This document shows, piece by piece, positions 33,022-41,144 of a stretch of 64,000 bases of DNA. Position 1 is the stretch's first letter, and every line of letters begins with the position of its first letter. The DNA comes from Verrucomicrobia bacterium S94. GTDB taxonomy: Bacteria > Verrucomicrobiota > Kiritimatiellia > Kiritimatiellales > Pontiellaceae. The notes beneath the pieces were generated by a model. That model saw only the letters and a program-made list of their open reading frames with translations, searched no databases and had not been told where the DNA came from. The translations under genes and the position numbers were made by a program. The stretch spans positions 2,046,001-2,110,000 of the forward strand of contig CP036201.1 of assembly GCA_004299845.1 (NCBI GenBank). The letters run 5' to 3'.

Positions 33022-34446
33022 CTAGATTTTATAGTATTGTTCCCAGCCTTTGCGGACCTCATCCTGCAGCAGACTGTTGGCGAATTTGTTATTGGTGATC
33101 TGTTTCGTTTCGCGGTCGAAGGTGTATTCCCCACCCAGACGCTGGGCAATGCAGCCGAGTGCAAACATCTGACAGAGCGGGCCGGCCACCGAAAACGGCG
33201 AACGGGTCTTTTCATCCCCGCGCACAGCATGAATGAAGTTGGCATGATGCGTCGAGTGCTTGCCGTAATCCTTGGAAACCTGTCCGGCCTTCAGCATATC
33301 CTTGAACTTATCCAGCGGAACAATCTGAAGCGGATGACCATGTGTCGAACCCTTGAACGTGAGATCATCGGAATAAATAATTTTACCGTTGCCCCAGAAT
33401 TCCTTGCCCTCGTCTCCGCCCAGCTCTTTCGGCATCCGCGAACGGTTGCCCACTCCATCGCGCCAGTCAATGTCCATGGCCGGAAGGCCCGGCCCGCGTT
33501 CAGGAAACTGAAAATTAATGGTCGATTCCATCGGAAAGATATAATCGTTTCTTCCTACCAGATGGGTTGCGGCAATTTTTTCCGGCAGCCCCAGTTTCAG
33601 AAATTCGTGGATGGTATCGAGAATATGCGCACCCCAGTCGCCGAAGCAGCCGGTGCCGAACTGGTGCCAGCCGCGCCAGTTACCATAATGCAGTTTATCA
33701 CTGAAATCGACCGGTTTCGGCGTGGTGCCCTGCCAGACGTTCCAGTTGACGCCCGCCGGCAGTTTTTCACCGCTCGGATAACCGGCCACATCGCCCCACG
33801 TATGCCAACGCCGAACACCGTTCATCTGCGCATCAACATGACGGACATTTTTAATGACTCCGGTCTCAGTCCAGAGTTTGAACTGATGATAGTTGTCACC
33901 GGAGTGCCCCTGATTGCCCATCTGCGTTACTACACCGTATTTTTTCTCCGCCTGCATCAGCAGCTCGCACTCCTGAAACGTGCGCGCCAACGGTTTTTCC
34001 ACATAAACGGCTTTCCCCAGCATCATCGCCGCCATCGTGGCCGGAAAATGGGAATGGTCCGGAACTCCGATGCAGACGGCGTCAATCTGATCGCCCATTT
34101 CATCAAACATTTTACGGAAGTCCCGGTATTTTTTCGCTTTCGGAAACTTAGCGGCATTGGCTGCCGGCGTGGCATTCGGATTCATCCAGCCCCGGACAGA
34201 ATACTTCGGTTTCACGTCTTTCGGCACCACCGGCGAATCGCTATCGATATCCACATCACACAGTGCAACCACATTCACACCGGGCTGCCCGCCGATAGCA
34301 CGCAGAATATTTCCACCCTGCTGCCCGATCCCGATCGCCGCCAGATTCACCTGGTTATTCGCTCCAAGGACCCGCCCGGGAATCATCGACCAGCCGACCG
34401 CCGCAGTGCCTGCTGTAAGTGTTGTTCTTCTCGAAATATTCATCAT
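33022..34446 (-). CDS. Tat-exported Gfo/Idh/MocA oxidoreductase, paralogue C
   Basis: A 474-residue protein (start 34446 or the adjacent ATG at 34443) with leader SRRTTLTAGTAAVGWSM and mature start LGANNQVNLAAIGIGQQGG. EKP lies in AVYVEKPLARTFQECE. MGNQGHSGDNYHQFKLW, FGDWGAHILDTIHEF and the terminal SLLQDEVRKGWEQYYK are shared with A and B. B and C look like a recent duplication by their nearly matching leaders and active-site blocks. First gene of the minus-strand operon; its upstream region is shared with the divergent DUF1080 genes. Confidence 0.92.
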   Translation of the reverse strand: MMNISRRTTLTAGTAAVGWSMIPGRVLGANNQVNLAAIGIGQQGGNILRAIGGQPGVNVVALCDVDIDSDSPVVPKDVKPKYSVRGWMNPNATPAANAAKFPKAKKYRDFRKMFDEMGDQIDAVCIGVPDHSHFPATMAAMMLGKAVYVEKPLARTFQECELLMQAEKKYGVVTQMGNQGHSGDNYHQFKLWTETGVIKNVRHVDAQMNGVRRWHTWGDVAGYPSGEKLPAGVNWNVWQGTTPKPVDFSDKLHYGNWRGWHQFGTGCFGDWGAHILDTIHEFLKLGLPEKIAATHLVGRNDYIFPMESTINFQFPERGPGLPAMDIDWRDGVGNRSRMPKELGGDEGKEFWGNGKIIYSDDLTFKGSTHGHPLQIVPLDKFKDMLKAGQVSKDYGKHSTHHANFIHAVRGDEKTRSPFSVAGPLCQMFALGCIAQRLGGEYTFDRETKQITNNKFANSLLQDEVRKGWEQYYKI

Positions 34447-34535
34447 CAGTCTCCTTATACACAGTCACCCGGCCGCCTCTAATGCGCACAACTATTACAA
34501 CATGTATCAATTGAATCTTGCATACACAATCTCAT

Positions 34536-34556
34536 TTTGTAACTTTTGATTACAAA
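34536..34556. promoter_or_regulatory. Inverted repeat in the divergent sugar-gene promoter region
   Basis: TTTGTAA (34536-34542) and TTACAAA (34550-34556) form a perfect 7-bp inverted repeat with a 7-bp centre. It lies in the 202-bp region between the Gfo/Idh/MocA operon (minus) and the DUF1080 genes (plus), a natural place for a common operator. The regulator is not encoded nearby. Confidence 0.45.
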
Positions 34557-34648
34557 TATTTTCCGCGCTGTCCGATTAAGAATCTGGTGAGCGTCGGAAT
34601 TCGTGTAATATTCATATAATTAACGACTCAAAAATGGAGATTTATACC

Positions 34649-35410
34649 ATGAAAAACCTGTTTTTTTCTGTGCTGTGCACGTCGCTGCTGATCTCAGCGA
34701 CCCAGGCCAACACGATTTCAGAAAGCCAGCGGATATATATTAAGAAATACGAAAAACAGAAAACCATTCCAAAGCCGGAAGAAATGCTGATCAATACCGA
34801 AAAAGAACCCGACATCTGCTGCGGATTCACCTCCCTCTTCAATGGAAAAGATCTGACCGGATGGACGGTGCGGGGAGGAAGACATACGTTTGAAGTCATG
34901 GATGGGGCGATCAAAGGCACCTGTGTCAAAGGTTCGCCAAGTACCTACCTGTGCACCGACAAATCGGATTTCAAGGATTTCATTTTCACCTGTGAAATGA
35001 AATGGCTGGTCGATGGCAACTCCGGCGTCATGCTGCGCGCCATCGCGGTCCCCGGCGGAAAACAGGGCTTCGAAAACGTAAAAGGGCCGCAAGCCGAAAT
35101 GGAAGGCTTCAAGCCGGTATCCGGCGCGCATCGCGGCTGGTCCGGCGGAATCTACGGCCAGGGTTACGGCGGATGGGAATACCCGCTCTGGCTTGACGCC
35201 CATGCCGAAGCACGAAAACAGCTTAAAAAAGATGACTGGAACCGTCTCACCGTAAAAGCCGAAGGAGACACCATCAAAACCTGGATCAACGGGGTACCGG
35301 CCGCACACTGGAAAACCACCGACTATCTGGAAGGTTTCTTCGGCCTGCAGGTCCATGCCGGTCATCAGGGAACCATTCTGTGGCGCAACCTTAAAGTGAA
35401 GGAACTCTAA
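34649..35410 (+). CDS. Secreted DUF1080 protein (3-keto-disaccharide hydrolase fold)
   Basis: A 253-residue protein from ATG 34649 (GGAG upstream) with a signal peptide (MKNLFFSVLCTSLLISATQA). The concanavalin-like DUF1080 domain starts at GFTSLFNGKDLTGWTVRGG and includes DFIFTCEMKWLVDGNSGVMLRA, WNRLTVKAEG and the closing HQGTILWRNLKVKEL. DUF1080 proteins are described as periplasmic hydrolases of 3-keto-glycosides. Divergent from three exported Gfo/Idh/MocA proteins that could generate such keto sugars. It overlaps the next DUF1080 gene by one base (TAATG). Confidence 0.9.
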   Translation: MKNLFFSVLCTSLLISATQANTISESQRIYIKKYEKQKTIPKPEEMLINTEKEPDICCGFTSLFNGKDLTGWTVRGGRHTFEVMDGAIKGTCVKGSPSTYLCTDKSDFKDFIFTCEMKWLVDGNSGVMLRAIAVPGGKQGFENVKGPQAEMEGFKPVSGAHRGWSGGIYGQGYGGWEYPLWLDAHAEARKQLKKDDWNRLTVKAEGDTIKTWINGVPAAHWKTTDYLEGFFGLQVHAGHQGTILWRNLKVKEL

Positions 35411-36333
35411 TGAAAAAACTGCTGATTCTCCCTGCCGTGGCTCTGGCCATGACCGGAACCGCGGCCAAACTGCCTCCGGTTCCCTCGTACACCTCTGTGA
35501 CCGAGGCCGAACAGGCCCATCCCGACTTTCCCATGGTTGGAGAATATGTCTCCTTCGATGGGAAAACCGCCCTTCAGGCCAACAAACTGCCCGACGGTAA
35601 ATTCCTTGTCGCCCGGTATGCCGGAGGACTCCCGGGCATGGGATGGGATAAATCCGCCATCGATTCCTCTCTGAAATCTCCGGAAGAGTTGATCGGCGTC
35701 ATACAGAATTTCCAGAAGATCGAACGGATTTCACCCACCCTCGGCAAACCGCAACCTGCCGATGCCATTCTGAAATTCCCGGAAGATTTCACCAACGTGC
35801 AGAACGGTTATCTGATGGCCGGCGGAAAAACCCGGAAAAACATCGGCTCGTTCTCGATGCATCTGGAGTTTATGCTTCCATTTAAACCGGATCGCAACCT
35901 TTCCAGCCAGGACCGTTGTAACAGCGGCATTTATATTTTCAACAATTATGAGCTGCAGGTGATGGACTCATTCGGACTCGATTTCGAGCACCCCGAAAAC
36001 AATGCCAATAAAATTGAATCCAAGAATTATCAGTGGTGCGGAAGCCTCTATAAAAAGAAACTTCCCGATGTAGCCATGTGCTACCCGCCGCTGCGATGGC
36101 AGACCTACGACATCGACTTCACCGCACCGGTTCTGAAAGATGGAAAAAAGATTAAAAACGCCCGGATCACGGTACGGCATAACGGCGTATTGATCCACGA
36201 CGATGTAGAACTCGAGACCGGCACCGGCCTCGGTGCCAAACGCCCGCAATTGGCCGAAGGTCCGATCTTTTTCCAGTCGCACGGCACCCCCGTAATGTAC
36301 CGCAACGTCTGGGCAACCGAATTGAAAAACTGA
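35410..36333 (+). CDS. Secreted DUF1080 protein, second copy
   Basis: A 307-residue protein beginning one base before the end of the previous stop, hence translationally coupled. Signal peptide MKKLLILPAVALAMTGTAA. After an insert with VGEYVSFDGKTALQANKL, the DUF1080 fold is recognisable in GSFSMHLEFMLPF, NSGIYIFNNYELQVMDSFG, RWQTYDIDFTAP and GPIFFQSHGTPVMYRNVWA. It is longer and more divergent than the first copy and may act on a different substrate or partner with it. Confidence 0.85.
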   Translation: MKKLLILPAVALAMTGTAAKLPPVPSYTSVTEAEQAHPDFPMVGEYVSFDGKTALQANKLPDGKFLVARYAGGLPGMGWDKSAIDSSLKSPEELIGVIQNFQKIERISPTLGKPQPADAILKFPEDFTNVQNGYLMAGGKTRKNIGSFSMHLEFMLPFKPDRNLSSQDRCNSGIYIFNNYELQVMDSFGLDFEHPENNANKIESKNYQWCGSLYKKKLPDVAMCYPPLRWQTYDIDFTAPVLKDGKKIKNARITVRHNGVLIHDDVELETGTGLGAKRPQLAEGPIFFQSHGTPVMYRNVWATELKN

Positions 36334-36351
36334 CCCAACCCCGACCGAGGA

Positions 36352-36373
36352 TGCTGCGCCGCTGCGCGCAGCA
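36352..36373. terminator. GC-rich hairpin after the DUF1080 pair
   Basis: TGCTGCGC (36352-36359) pairs with GCGCAGCA (36366-36373) around a 6-base loop. There is no T run, so termination is uncertain. It separates the DUF1080 genes from the AEC transporter. Confidence 0.4.
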
Positions 36374-36421
36374 CCTCAATCGTCACTTGTCACACGCAAC
36401 GGGAATCTCTACGCTTGGCGA

Positions 36422-37354
36422 ATGTTTATTATCAACAGCATCGCCCCGATTTTTATACTGATCCTGCTCGGCAAAGTGCTCCAGAAAACGGGATTCATGC
36501 CCGAGGTGTTTTTCAAAAGCCTCAGTCGATTTGTCTTCTGGTTCGCCCTGCCGTCCCTGCTCATCAGCAGTATCAGTGAAGCCGATCTGGATTTCCCGAC
36601 CATTTCGAAAATCCTGCTTCTCTTTTCGCTGGGTACCCTGTTCAGTATGGCATTCGCCTGGGGGATCTCCAAAATCCTTAAACTGCCCGATCCCAAAGCC
36701 GGCTCATTTATTCAGGGAGCCTTCCGCGGCAACGGCGCATTTGTCGGCCTTCCGGTTATTGCATATTCCCTCGGCAGCATCGACGCCTCCGCAGAACTGC
36801 TCGGCACGGTTGTCCTCGCCCCTGTTGTAATTGTGTTCAATGTACTGGCAGTCACCGTTCTTCTCCGTTACGGGAAAGAAAAACACACCGCCGGCGATTC
36901 CCTGACGACGTTCCTCCTGCAGATGGTCAGGAATCCCCTGATCATGTCCTGTGTGACCGGCATTACCCTCAACCTGCTCGACCTCCACCTGCCTCTCTTT
37001 CTGAACCGCTCACTCGAAGCCCTCGGCCGCGCCGCACTCCCCATGATTCTTATGAGCATAGGCGCAAGCCTCGCCGTCGAAAAACTGAAAGGCGCCGCCT
37101 CGCCGTCACTGATTTCCTCCCTCATCAAGGTCGTTGTCGCCCCGGCAATCGGATTTCTGCTTGCCGGATTTTTCGACCTTACCACCACCGAGAAAATGAT
37201 CGCGATTTTCTATCTCGGATGCCCCACTGCCGGTATGTCCTATGTCATGGCCGAAGTGATGGGAACCGACGCCACACTCGCCGCCCGCATTATAGCGCTT
37301 AGCACCCTGCTTGCAGCCATCACCCTACCCGTTATAATCGCCATCGGACTATGA
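36422..37354 (+). CDS. AEC-family (auxin efflux carrier-like) transporter
   Basis: A 310-residue membrane protein with about ten hydrophobic helices. The N-terminal half begins IAPIFILILLGKVLQKTGF and includes the family motif GAFRGNGAFVGLPVIAYSLG; the C-terminal half has GASLAVEKLKG and GCPTAGMSYVMAEVMG. AEC members such as malate permeases export small organic acids. It overlaps fetA by four bases, so it belongs to the same operon as the iron exporter genes, which is unusual. Confidence 0.85.
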   Translation: MFIINSIAPIFILILLGKVLQKTGFMPEVFFKSLSRFVFWFALPSLLISSISEADLDFPTISKILLLFSLGTLFSMAFAWGISKILKLPDPKAGSFIQGAFRGNGAFVGLPVIAYSLGSIDASAELLGTVVLAPVVIVFNVLAVTVLLRYGKEKHTAGDSLTTFLLQMVRNPLIMSCVTGITLNLLDLHLPLFLNRSLEALGRAALPMILMSIGASLAVEKLKGAASPSLISSLIKVVVAPAIGFLLAGFFDLTTTEKMIAIFYLGCPTAGMSYVMAEVMGTDATLAARIIALSTLLAAITLPVIIAIGL

Positions 37355-37989
37355 TTTATTTTGAAAACATCACCTTAGCAGTGCCCGGAAAAACCCTGCT
37401 GAAGGAAACCGGCCTGCGACTGGCTTCCGGCGATAAAGCCGTTGTACGAGGCCCCTCCGGATGCGGCAAAAGCTCCCTGCTGAAATCAGCAGCCGGAGCA
37501 CTTCCGATTACCGGTAAAATCCGCATCGACAACATCGAATTAAATGCCCGAACCACCGCAGAAATCAGAAGCCGCATCAGCTTCATCGGCCAGGAACCGG
37601 TCCTCGGCGCCGAAAAAGTCCGTGATGCCCTGCTTCTACCCTTTTCGTACAAAATTCACCGGAACAAACTCCCTTCAGACAAAACGATTTTCCAGACGCT
37701 GGAACGTCTCCACCTGAACGCCGAAATTCTGCAAAACGAAGCCGGACGCATTTCCGGAGGAGAAAAACAACGTATTGTTATCGCCCGGGCTCTTCTGTTG
37801 AACAAATCCATCTTTATTGCCGACGAAATTACATCCGCACTGGATCCGGAAAGTAAACAGGCTGTAATGAAAGAACTCTTCCGGAAAGAGATTACTCTTC
37901 TTTCCGTTTCCCACGATCCTGACTGGATAAATGCCTGTTCACGAATCATCGAAATCCATAATCAAAAGCTGACAGAGGCCGAAACATGA
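37351..37989 (+). CDS. fetA: FetA-type ABC transporter ATP-binding protein
   Basis: A 212-residue ABC ATPase. Walker A is GPSGCGKSS, the Q-loop is FIGQEP, the signature is ISGGEKQRIVIARAL, Walker B is SIFIADEITSALD, and the switch histidine is in LLSVSHDP. The short length and adjacent permease identify it as the FetA/YbbL partner of FetB, a putative iron exporter that mitigates oxidative stress in Escherichia coli. Four-base overlaps exist on both sides. Confidence 0.88.
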   Translation: MIYFENITLAVPGKTLLKETGLRLASGDKAVVRGPSGCGKSSLLKSAAGALPITGKIRIDNIELNARTTAEIRSRISFIGQEPVLGAEKVRDALLLPFSYKIHRNKLPSDKTIFQTLERLHLNAEILQNEAGRISGGEKQRIVIARALLLNKSIFIADEITSALDPESKQAVMKELFRKEITLLSVSHDPDWINACSRIIEIHNQKLTEAET

Positions 37990-38768
37990 TCGTTGATATG
38001 AACACCGCCTCCACATGCTCCATGTTCGCCCTGCTGCTCATCCCCACCGGCATCTTTCTCTGGCTCAACCTGGGCCTTGTCCGCGAAACGCTTATATCCG
38101 CAGTCCGGATGACCATTCAGCTCCTGCTGGTCGGGATCTATCTTAAATATATTTTCCAGCTCAACAACGGCTTTATAAATTCAGCCTGGGTCCTGATTAT
38201 GATGATTGCCGCCAACGCCAGCGTCCTCGAAAAAGCCGGCTTAAAACGAAAACTGTTTTTCTGGCGGACCCTCACAGGAATTGCGGTCAGCACCTTTGTG
38301 GTCAGCGCATGGTTCATTCTCGTTGCCATCCGCCCCGACCCGCTCTACGACGCTCGCTACATGGTCCCGATCATCGGAATGATTCTGGGCAACTGCCAGC
38401 GCAGCAACGTCATGAGCCTCGAACGATTTTTCAGCGGAATCCGCGCGAATGAACAGGAATTCATGACCTATCTCATGCTCGGCGCCACTCTTCATGAAGC
38501 GATTCGTCCCTATCTGCGCGCATCGCTGAAAGCCACCATCAACCCCTCGCTTTCCACCATGGCCACCATGGGCATCGTCTCCCTTCCCGGCATGATGACC
38601 GGCCAGATTCTCGGAGGAGCCCTGCCCATACCCGCCATCAAATACCAGATCGGGATTATGCTCTGCATTTTCACCGCCATGGTGATTGCCGCCCTCGTCA
38701 ACATTCTGCTCAGCCTTCCCGTTGCTTTTGACGATCATCAACGGCTGAAAACCGGCATTTTCCAATAA
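37986..38768 (+). CDS. fetB: FetB-type ABC transporter permease (UPF0014)
   Basis: A 260-residue protein with about seven membrane helices. Recognisable UPF0014 blocks are SAVRMTIQLLLVGIYLKYIF, MVPIIGMILGNCQRSNVMSLERF, LGATLHEAIRPYLRASLKA and the coupling-type region GIVSLPGMMTGQILGGALP. It forms the membrane half of the FetAB exporter. An operator pair (locus 3) follows its stop and separates it from the next gene. Confidence 0.9.
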   Translation: MIVDMNTASTCSMFALLLIPTGIFLWLNLGLVRETLISAVRMTIQLLLVGIYLKYIFQLNNGFINSAWVLIMMIAANASVLEKAGLKRKLFFWRTLTGIAVSTFVVSAWFILVAIRPDPLYDARYMVPIIGMILGNCQRSNVMSLERFFSGIRANEQEFMTYLMLGATLHEAIRPYLRASLKATINPSLSTMATMGIVSLPGMMTGQILGGALPIPAIKYQIGIMLCIFTAMVIAALVNILLSLPVAFDDHQRLKTGIFQ

Positions 38769-38787
38769 GACGATCCAGGGACTATTT

Positions 38788-38870
38788 TTTCACACATTTA
38801 AATGTATGAAATCTGTTATATTCAAAATGTTATATATAAAAATTAATTTCATACATTCGAATGTATGAAA
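38788..38870 (+). promoter_or_regulatory. Paired palindromic operators (locus 3)
   Basis: Palindromes at 38788-38811 and 38847-38870 have centres 59 bp apart; the second is perfect over all 24 bases. The 35-bp spacer is entirely different in sequence from loci 1 and 2 apart from being A/T-rich, with TTCAAA (38821-38826) and TATATATAAA (38831-38840) as promoter-like elements. The nearest downstream gene is the unknown coiled-coil protein at 38986. Neighbouring genes read only rightward, so this pair should control that gene. Confidence 0.65.
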
Positions 38871-38948
38871 TACACAGCACTCAATCAGCACCCTTCTTCT
38901 CCCGAATCCCGGCGATTCATTCTTCAAAATAACCTTCCAATAAAAAAA

Positions 38949-38983
38949 ACAGAGCCGTACGTTTTCCACTAACCGGAGAACGT
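38949..38983 (+). promoter_or_regulatory. Hairpin that may mask the ribosome-binding site of the 38986 gene
   Basis: ACGTTTTCC (from about 38959) can pair with GGAGAACGT (about 38974-38982), with one G-T pair and a 6-base loop. The GGAG in the 3' arm is the likely ribosome-binding site for the ATG at 38986. Such a fold could limit translation. Confidence 0.35.
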
Positions 38984-38985
38984 TT

Positions 38986-39762
38986 ATGAATAAAAAAACA
39001 TCGCGCGCAGTTATCGGCACATTGTCATTCATCGCTCTGGTCAGTATGGGGTTCGCCATAATGACAACCTTAAAAAACCGAACTGCAAAAGAAGAAATCC
39101 TGGAACTCAAAACACAGATTGCGAATATGAAAGCGGCCGTGCCGGACGCGTCCAGAGAACCGGCGGTCATCTATCTTACCGGAAGCGGTGACACCAATGA
39201 AATGATGACTCTGAAGTCACAGCTGGCAGAAAAAGAAGCATTACTGGCGGAATTCCAGTCCAGCACCAACCATCCGGCTCAACGTAACCGCGATAACCGC
39301 CCGTCTTTTGAGGAACGTATGGCTCAAATGAAAAAGGAGAATCCCGAAGGCTATGCCGAAATGATCAGGCGTCGGGAAGAACGCTCAAGCCAGATGCGTT
39401 ATAATCTGGCGGAACGCACCGCGACATTTCTGGATATCGACACCTCATCCATGACTGAGGAGGAACGTACAAACCACGAACAGCTTATTGCAAACATGGC
39501 AAAAATCTGGGAAATGACAGCACTTTTTCAGGATCCGGAAGCTGCACCGGACCGGGAATCCATGCGCGAAATGATGGAAGCGGTCCGCGATACACGGCCC
39601 CTTCTCGAAGCAGAACGGGAAGTCATGTTCAAACAGCTCGGCTCCGATCTGGGATACGAAGGTGAAGATGCCGAAGCCTTCGCTTCATATATTGCTGAGA
39701 TCTATGAAGCCACTACCCTGAACCTTCCGGGCGGGCGCGGCGGAGGGGGCCGCGGACGCTGA
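38986..39762 (+). CDS. Unknown membrane-anchored coiled-coil protein with glycine-rich tail
   Basis: A 258-residue protein with one N-terminal membrane helix (about 8-28, VIGTLSFIALVSMGFAIMT), a coiled coil (about 33-50 and again 72-88), a region rich in Met, Glu and Arg (RMAQMKKENPEGYAEMIRR), a helical core and a Gly/Arg tail (GGRGGGGRGR). The met-rich helical part vaguely recalls periplasmic Spy/CpxP chaperones, but no LTxxQ motif is seen. No family recognised. Controlled by operator pair locus 3, so it is a probable target of the double winged-helix regulator. Confidence 0.7.
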   Translation: MNKKTSRAVIGTLSFIALVSMGFAIMTTLKNRTAKEEILELKTQIANMKAAVPDASREPAVIYLTGSGDTNEMMTLKSQLAEKEALLAEFQSSTNHPAQRNRDNRPSFEERMAQMKKENPEGYAEMIRRREERSSQMRYNLAERTATFLDIDTSSMTEEERTNHEQLIANMAKIWEMTALFQDPEAAPDRESMREMMEAVRDTRPLLEAEREVMFKQLGSDLGYEGEDAEAFASYIAEIYEATTLNLPGGRGGGGRGR

Positions 39763-39923
39763 TCATTTCTTCAACATCCGGAAAGCGCCGGACAATACAG
39801 GTTTGCACTATTTGCAGGTCCACGTATAATTCCGCGCTCATTTTTTAAACAGCCGCAGGCAAATCCACGGAGTTCCCTGTGGCCGTTAATTGTTGAAGGT
39901 TATCCATTTTCCAGAATAACCGT

Positions 39924-39951
39924 TAACCAATAACCGGAGTCGACAGACTCC
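39924..39951 (+). promoter_or_regulatory. leuB 5' leader: TAACCAATAACCGGAG motif and hairpin
   Basis: TAACCAATAACCGGAG (39924-39939) differs by one base from the tig leader motif and likewise runs into a hairpin, GGAGTC (39936-39941) pairing with GACTCC (39946-39951). GAGG follows as ribosome-binding site before the ATG at 39965. Upstream, GGTTAT and ATAACC form a second inverted repeat. No leader peptide with leucine codons or T-box was seen. Confidence 0.4.
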
Positions 39952-39964
39952 AAGAGGAAGAATC

Positions 39965-41050
39965 ATGTCCAGATCATACAATATCACGCTGCTTCCGGGC
40001 GACGGCATCGGTCCTGAAGTCATCGCGGAATCCGTAAAAGTGCTCGACGCCGTATCTGAAAAAGCCGGCTTCAGCCTCAACTATACCGAACAGAATGCCG
40101 GCGGCGCAGCCATCGATGCACACAACGATCCCATGCCCGATTCCGTGATCGAAACCTGTAAAGCGTCTGATGCCGTACTTCTCGGCGCGGTTGGCGGCCC
40201 GAAATGGGATGCGCTCACCGGAGCGATGCGTCCGGAAAGCGGTCTGCTCAAAATCCGCAAGGAACTCGGCGCATTTGCCAACCTGCGCCCGGTCACTGTT
40301 CCGGAATCGCTGGCGGAAAACTCCCCGCTTCGCCCGGAAACGGTTGCGGGCCTCGACCTCTTCACCGTTCGTGAGCTGACCGGCGGCATCTATTTCGGTG
40401 AACCCCGCGGTACTGAAGGCGAAGGTGATGAAAAAAAATCATGGAACACCATGGTCTACTCCGCAGGTGAAATTAAGCGTGTGGCACGCGTGGCTTTTGA
40501 ATGGGCCCGTAAACGCCGCAATAAAGTGACCAGTGTCGACAAAGCCAACGTGCTGGATGTTTCCCGTCTCTGGCGCGACACTGTGATTGAACTTCACGCT
40601 GCAGAATATTCCGATGTGGAACTCGACCACCTTTATATCGACAATGCGGCCATGCAGATGGTCGTGAATCCGCGCCAGTTCGATGTCATTCTGACCGGCA
40701 ATATTTTCGGAGATATTCTTTCCGATGCCTCAGCCACTCTCGGCGGTTCTCTCGGCCTGCTGCCATCTGCATCGGTCGGCGGTCCGGTCGGCATTTTTGA
40801 ACCGGTCCACGGCTCTGCACCGGATATTGCGGGACAAGGCAAAGCGAATCCGTTTGCAATGATCCTGTCGGCCGCGATGATGCTGGACACACTGAATGAA
40901 AGCGAAGCCGCCAACGCGATCCGCACGGGGGTGGAGCAGGTTCTCGACAAAGGCTACCGCTCCGGCGATCTGTGGAAAGAAGGCAACACCCTTGCCTCCA
41001 CCACTGAACTCGGCGATCTCGTGAAAGAAGCCGCTCTGACTGCACTCTGA
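39965..41050 (+). CDS. leuB: 3-isopropylmalate dehydrogenase
   Basis: A 361-residue enzyme of normal length. The start NITLLPGDGIGPEV is typical, then GAVGGPKWD, the arginine cluster GLLKIRKELGAFANLRPV, RELTGGIYFGEPRG, the lysine of TSVDKANVLDVSRLWRD, and the metal-binding aspartates in NIFGDILSDASATLGGSLG. It oxidatively decarboxylates 3-isopropylmalate in leucine synthesis. The YF at the tyrosine position is IYFGEPRG, as in LeuB rather than isocitrate dehydrogenase. No other leu genes are present in the window. Confidence 0.95.
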   Translation: MSRSYNITLLPGDGIGPEVIAESVKVLDAVSEKAGFSLNYTEQNAGGAAIDAHNDPMPDSVIETCKASDAVLLGAVGGPKWDALTGAMRPESGLLKIRKELGAFANLRPVTVPESLAENSPLRPETVAGLDLFTVRELTGGIYFGEPRGTEGEGDEKKSWNTMVYSAGEIKRVARVAFEWARKRRNKVTSVDKANVLDVSRLWRDTVIELHAAEYSDVELDHLYIDNAAMQMVVNPRQFDVILTGNIFGDILSDASATLGGSLGLLPSASVGGPVGIFEPVHGSAPDIAGQGKANPFAMILSAAMMLDTLNESEAANAIRTGVEQVLDKGYRSGDLWKEGNTLASTTELGDLVKEAALTAL

Positions 41051-41059
41051 AAATGAAGG

Positions 41060-41128
41060 ACCGCACATTGTGCGGTCAACCGGCAGGAGCATTTCCGCCC
41101 GGCGACCTGAAGCACAACACCCGCAAAC
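41060..41128. terminator. Two hairpins after leuB, the second a terminator
   Basis: GACCGCAC pairs with GTGCGGTC around ATT (about 41060-41078), and AAGCACAA (from about 41091) pairs with TTGTGCTT before a T run ending near 41128. They lie between leuB and the convergent adenylyltransferase-like gene. Confidence 0.8.
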
Positions 41129-41144
41129 CGGGCATTGTGCTTTT

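Noticed and set aside
32719-34482. 587-codon plus-strand open frame opposite two oxidoreductase genes
   Set aside because: Arg/His-rich shadow of strongly conserved Tat-exported Gfo/Idh/MocA genes; no domain pattern.
39763-39964. Leucine attenuator or T-box upstream of leuB
   Set aside because: No leader peptide with leucine codons and no T-box sequence were found; only the short hairpin motif is visible.
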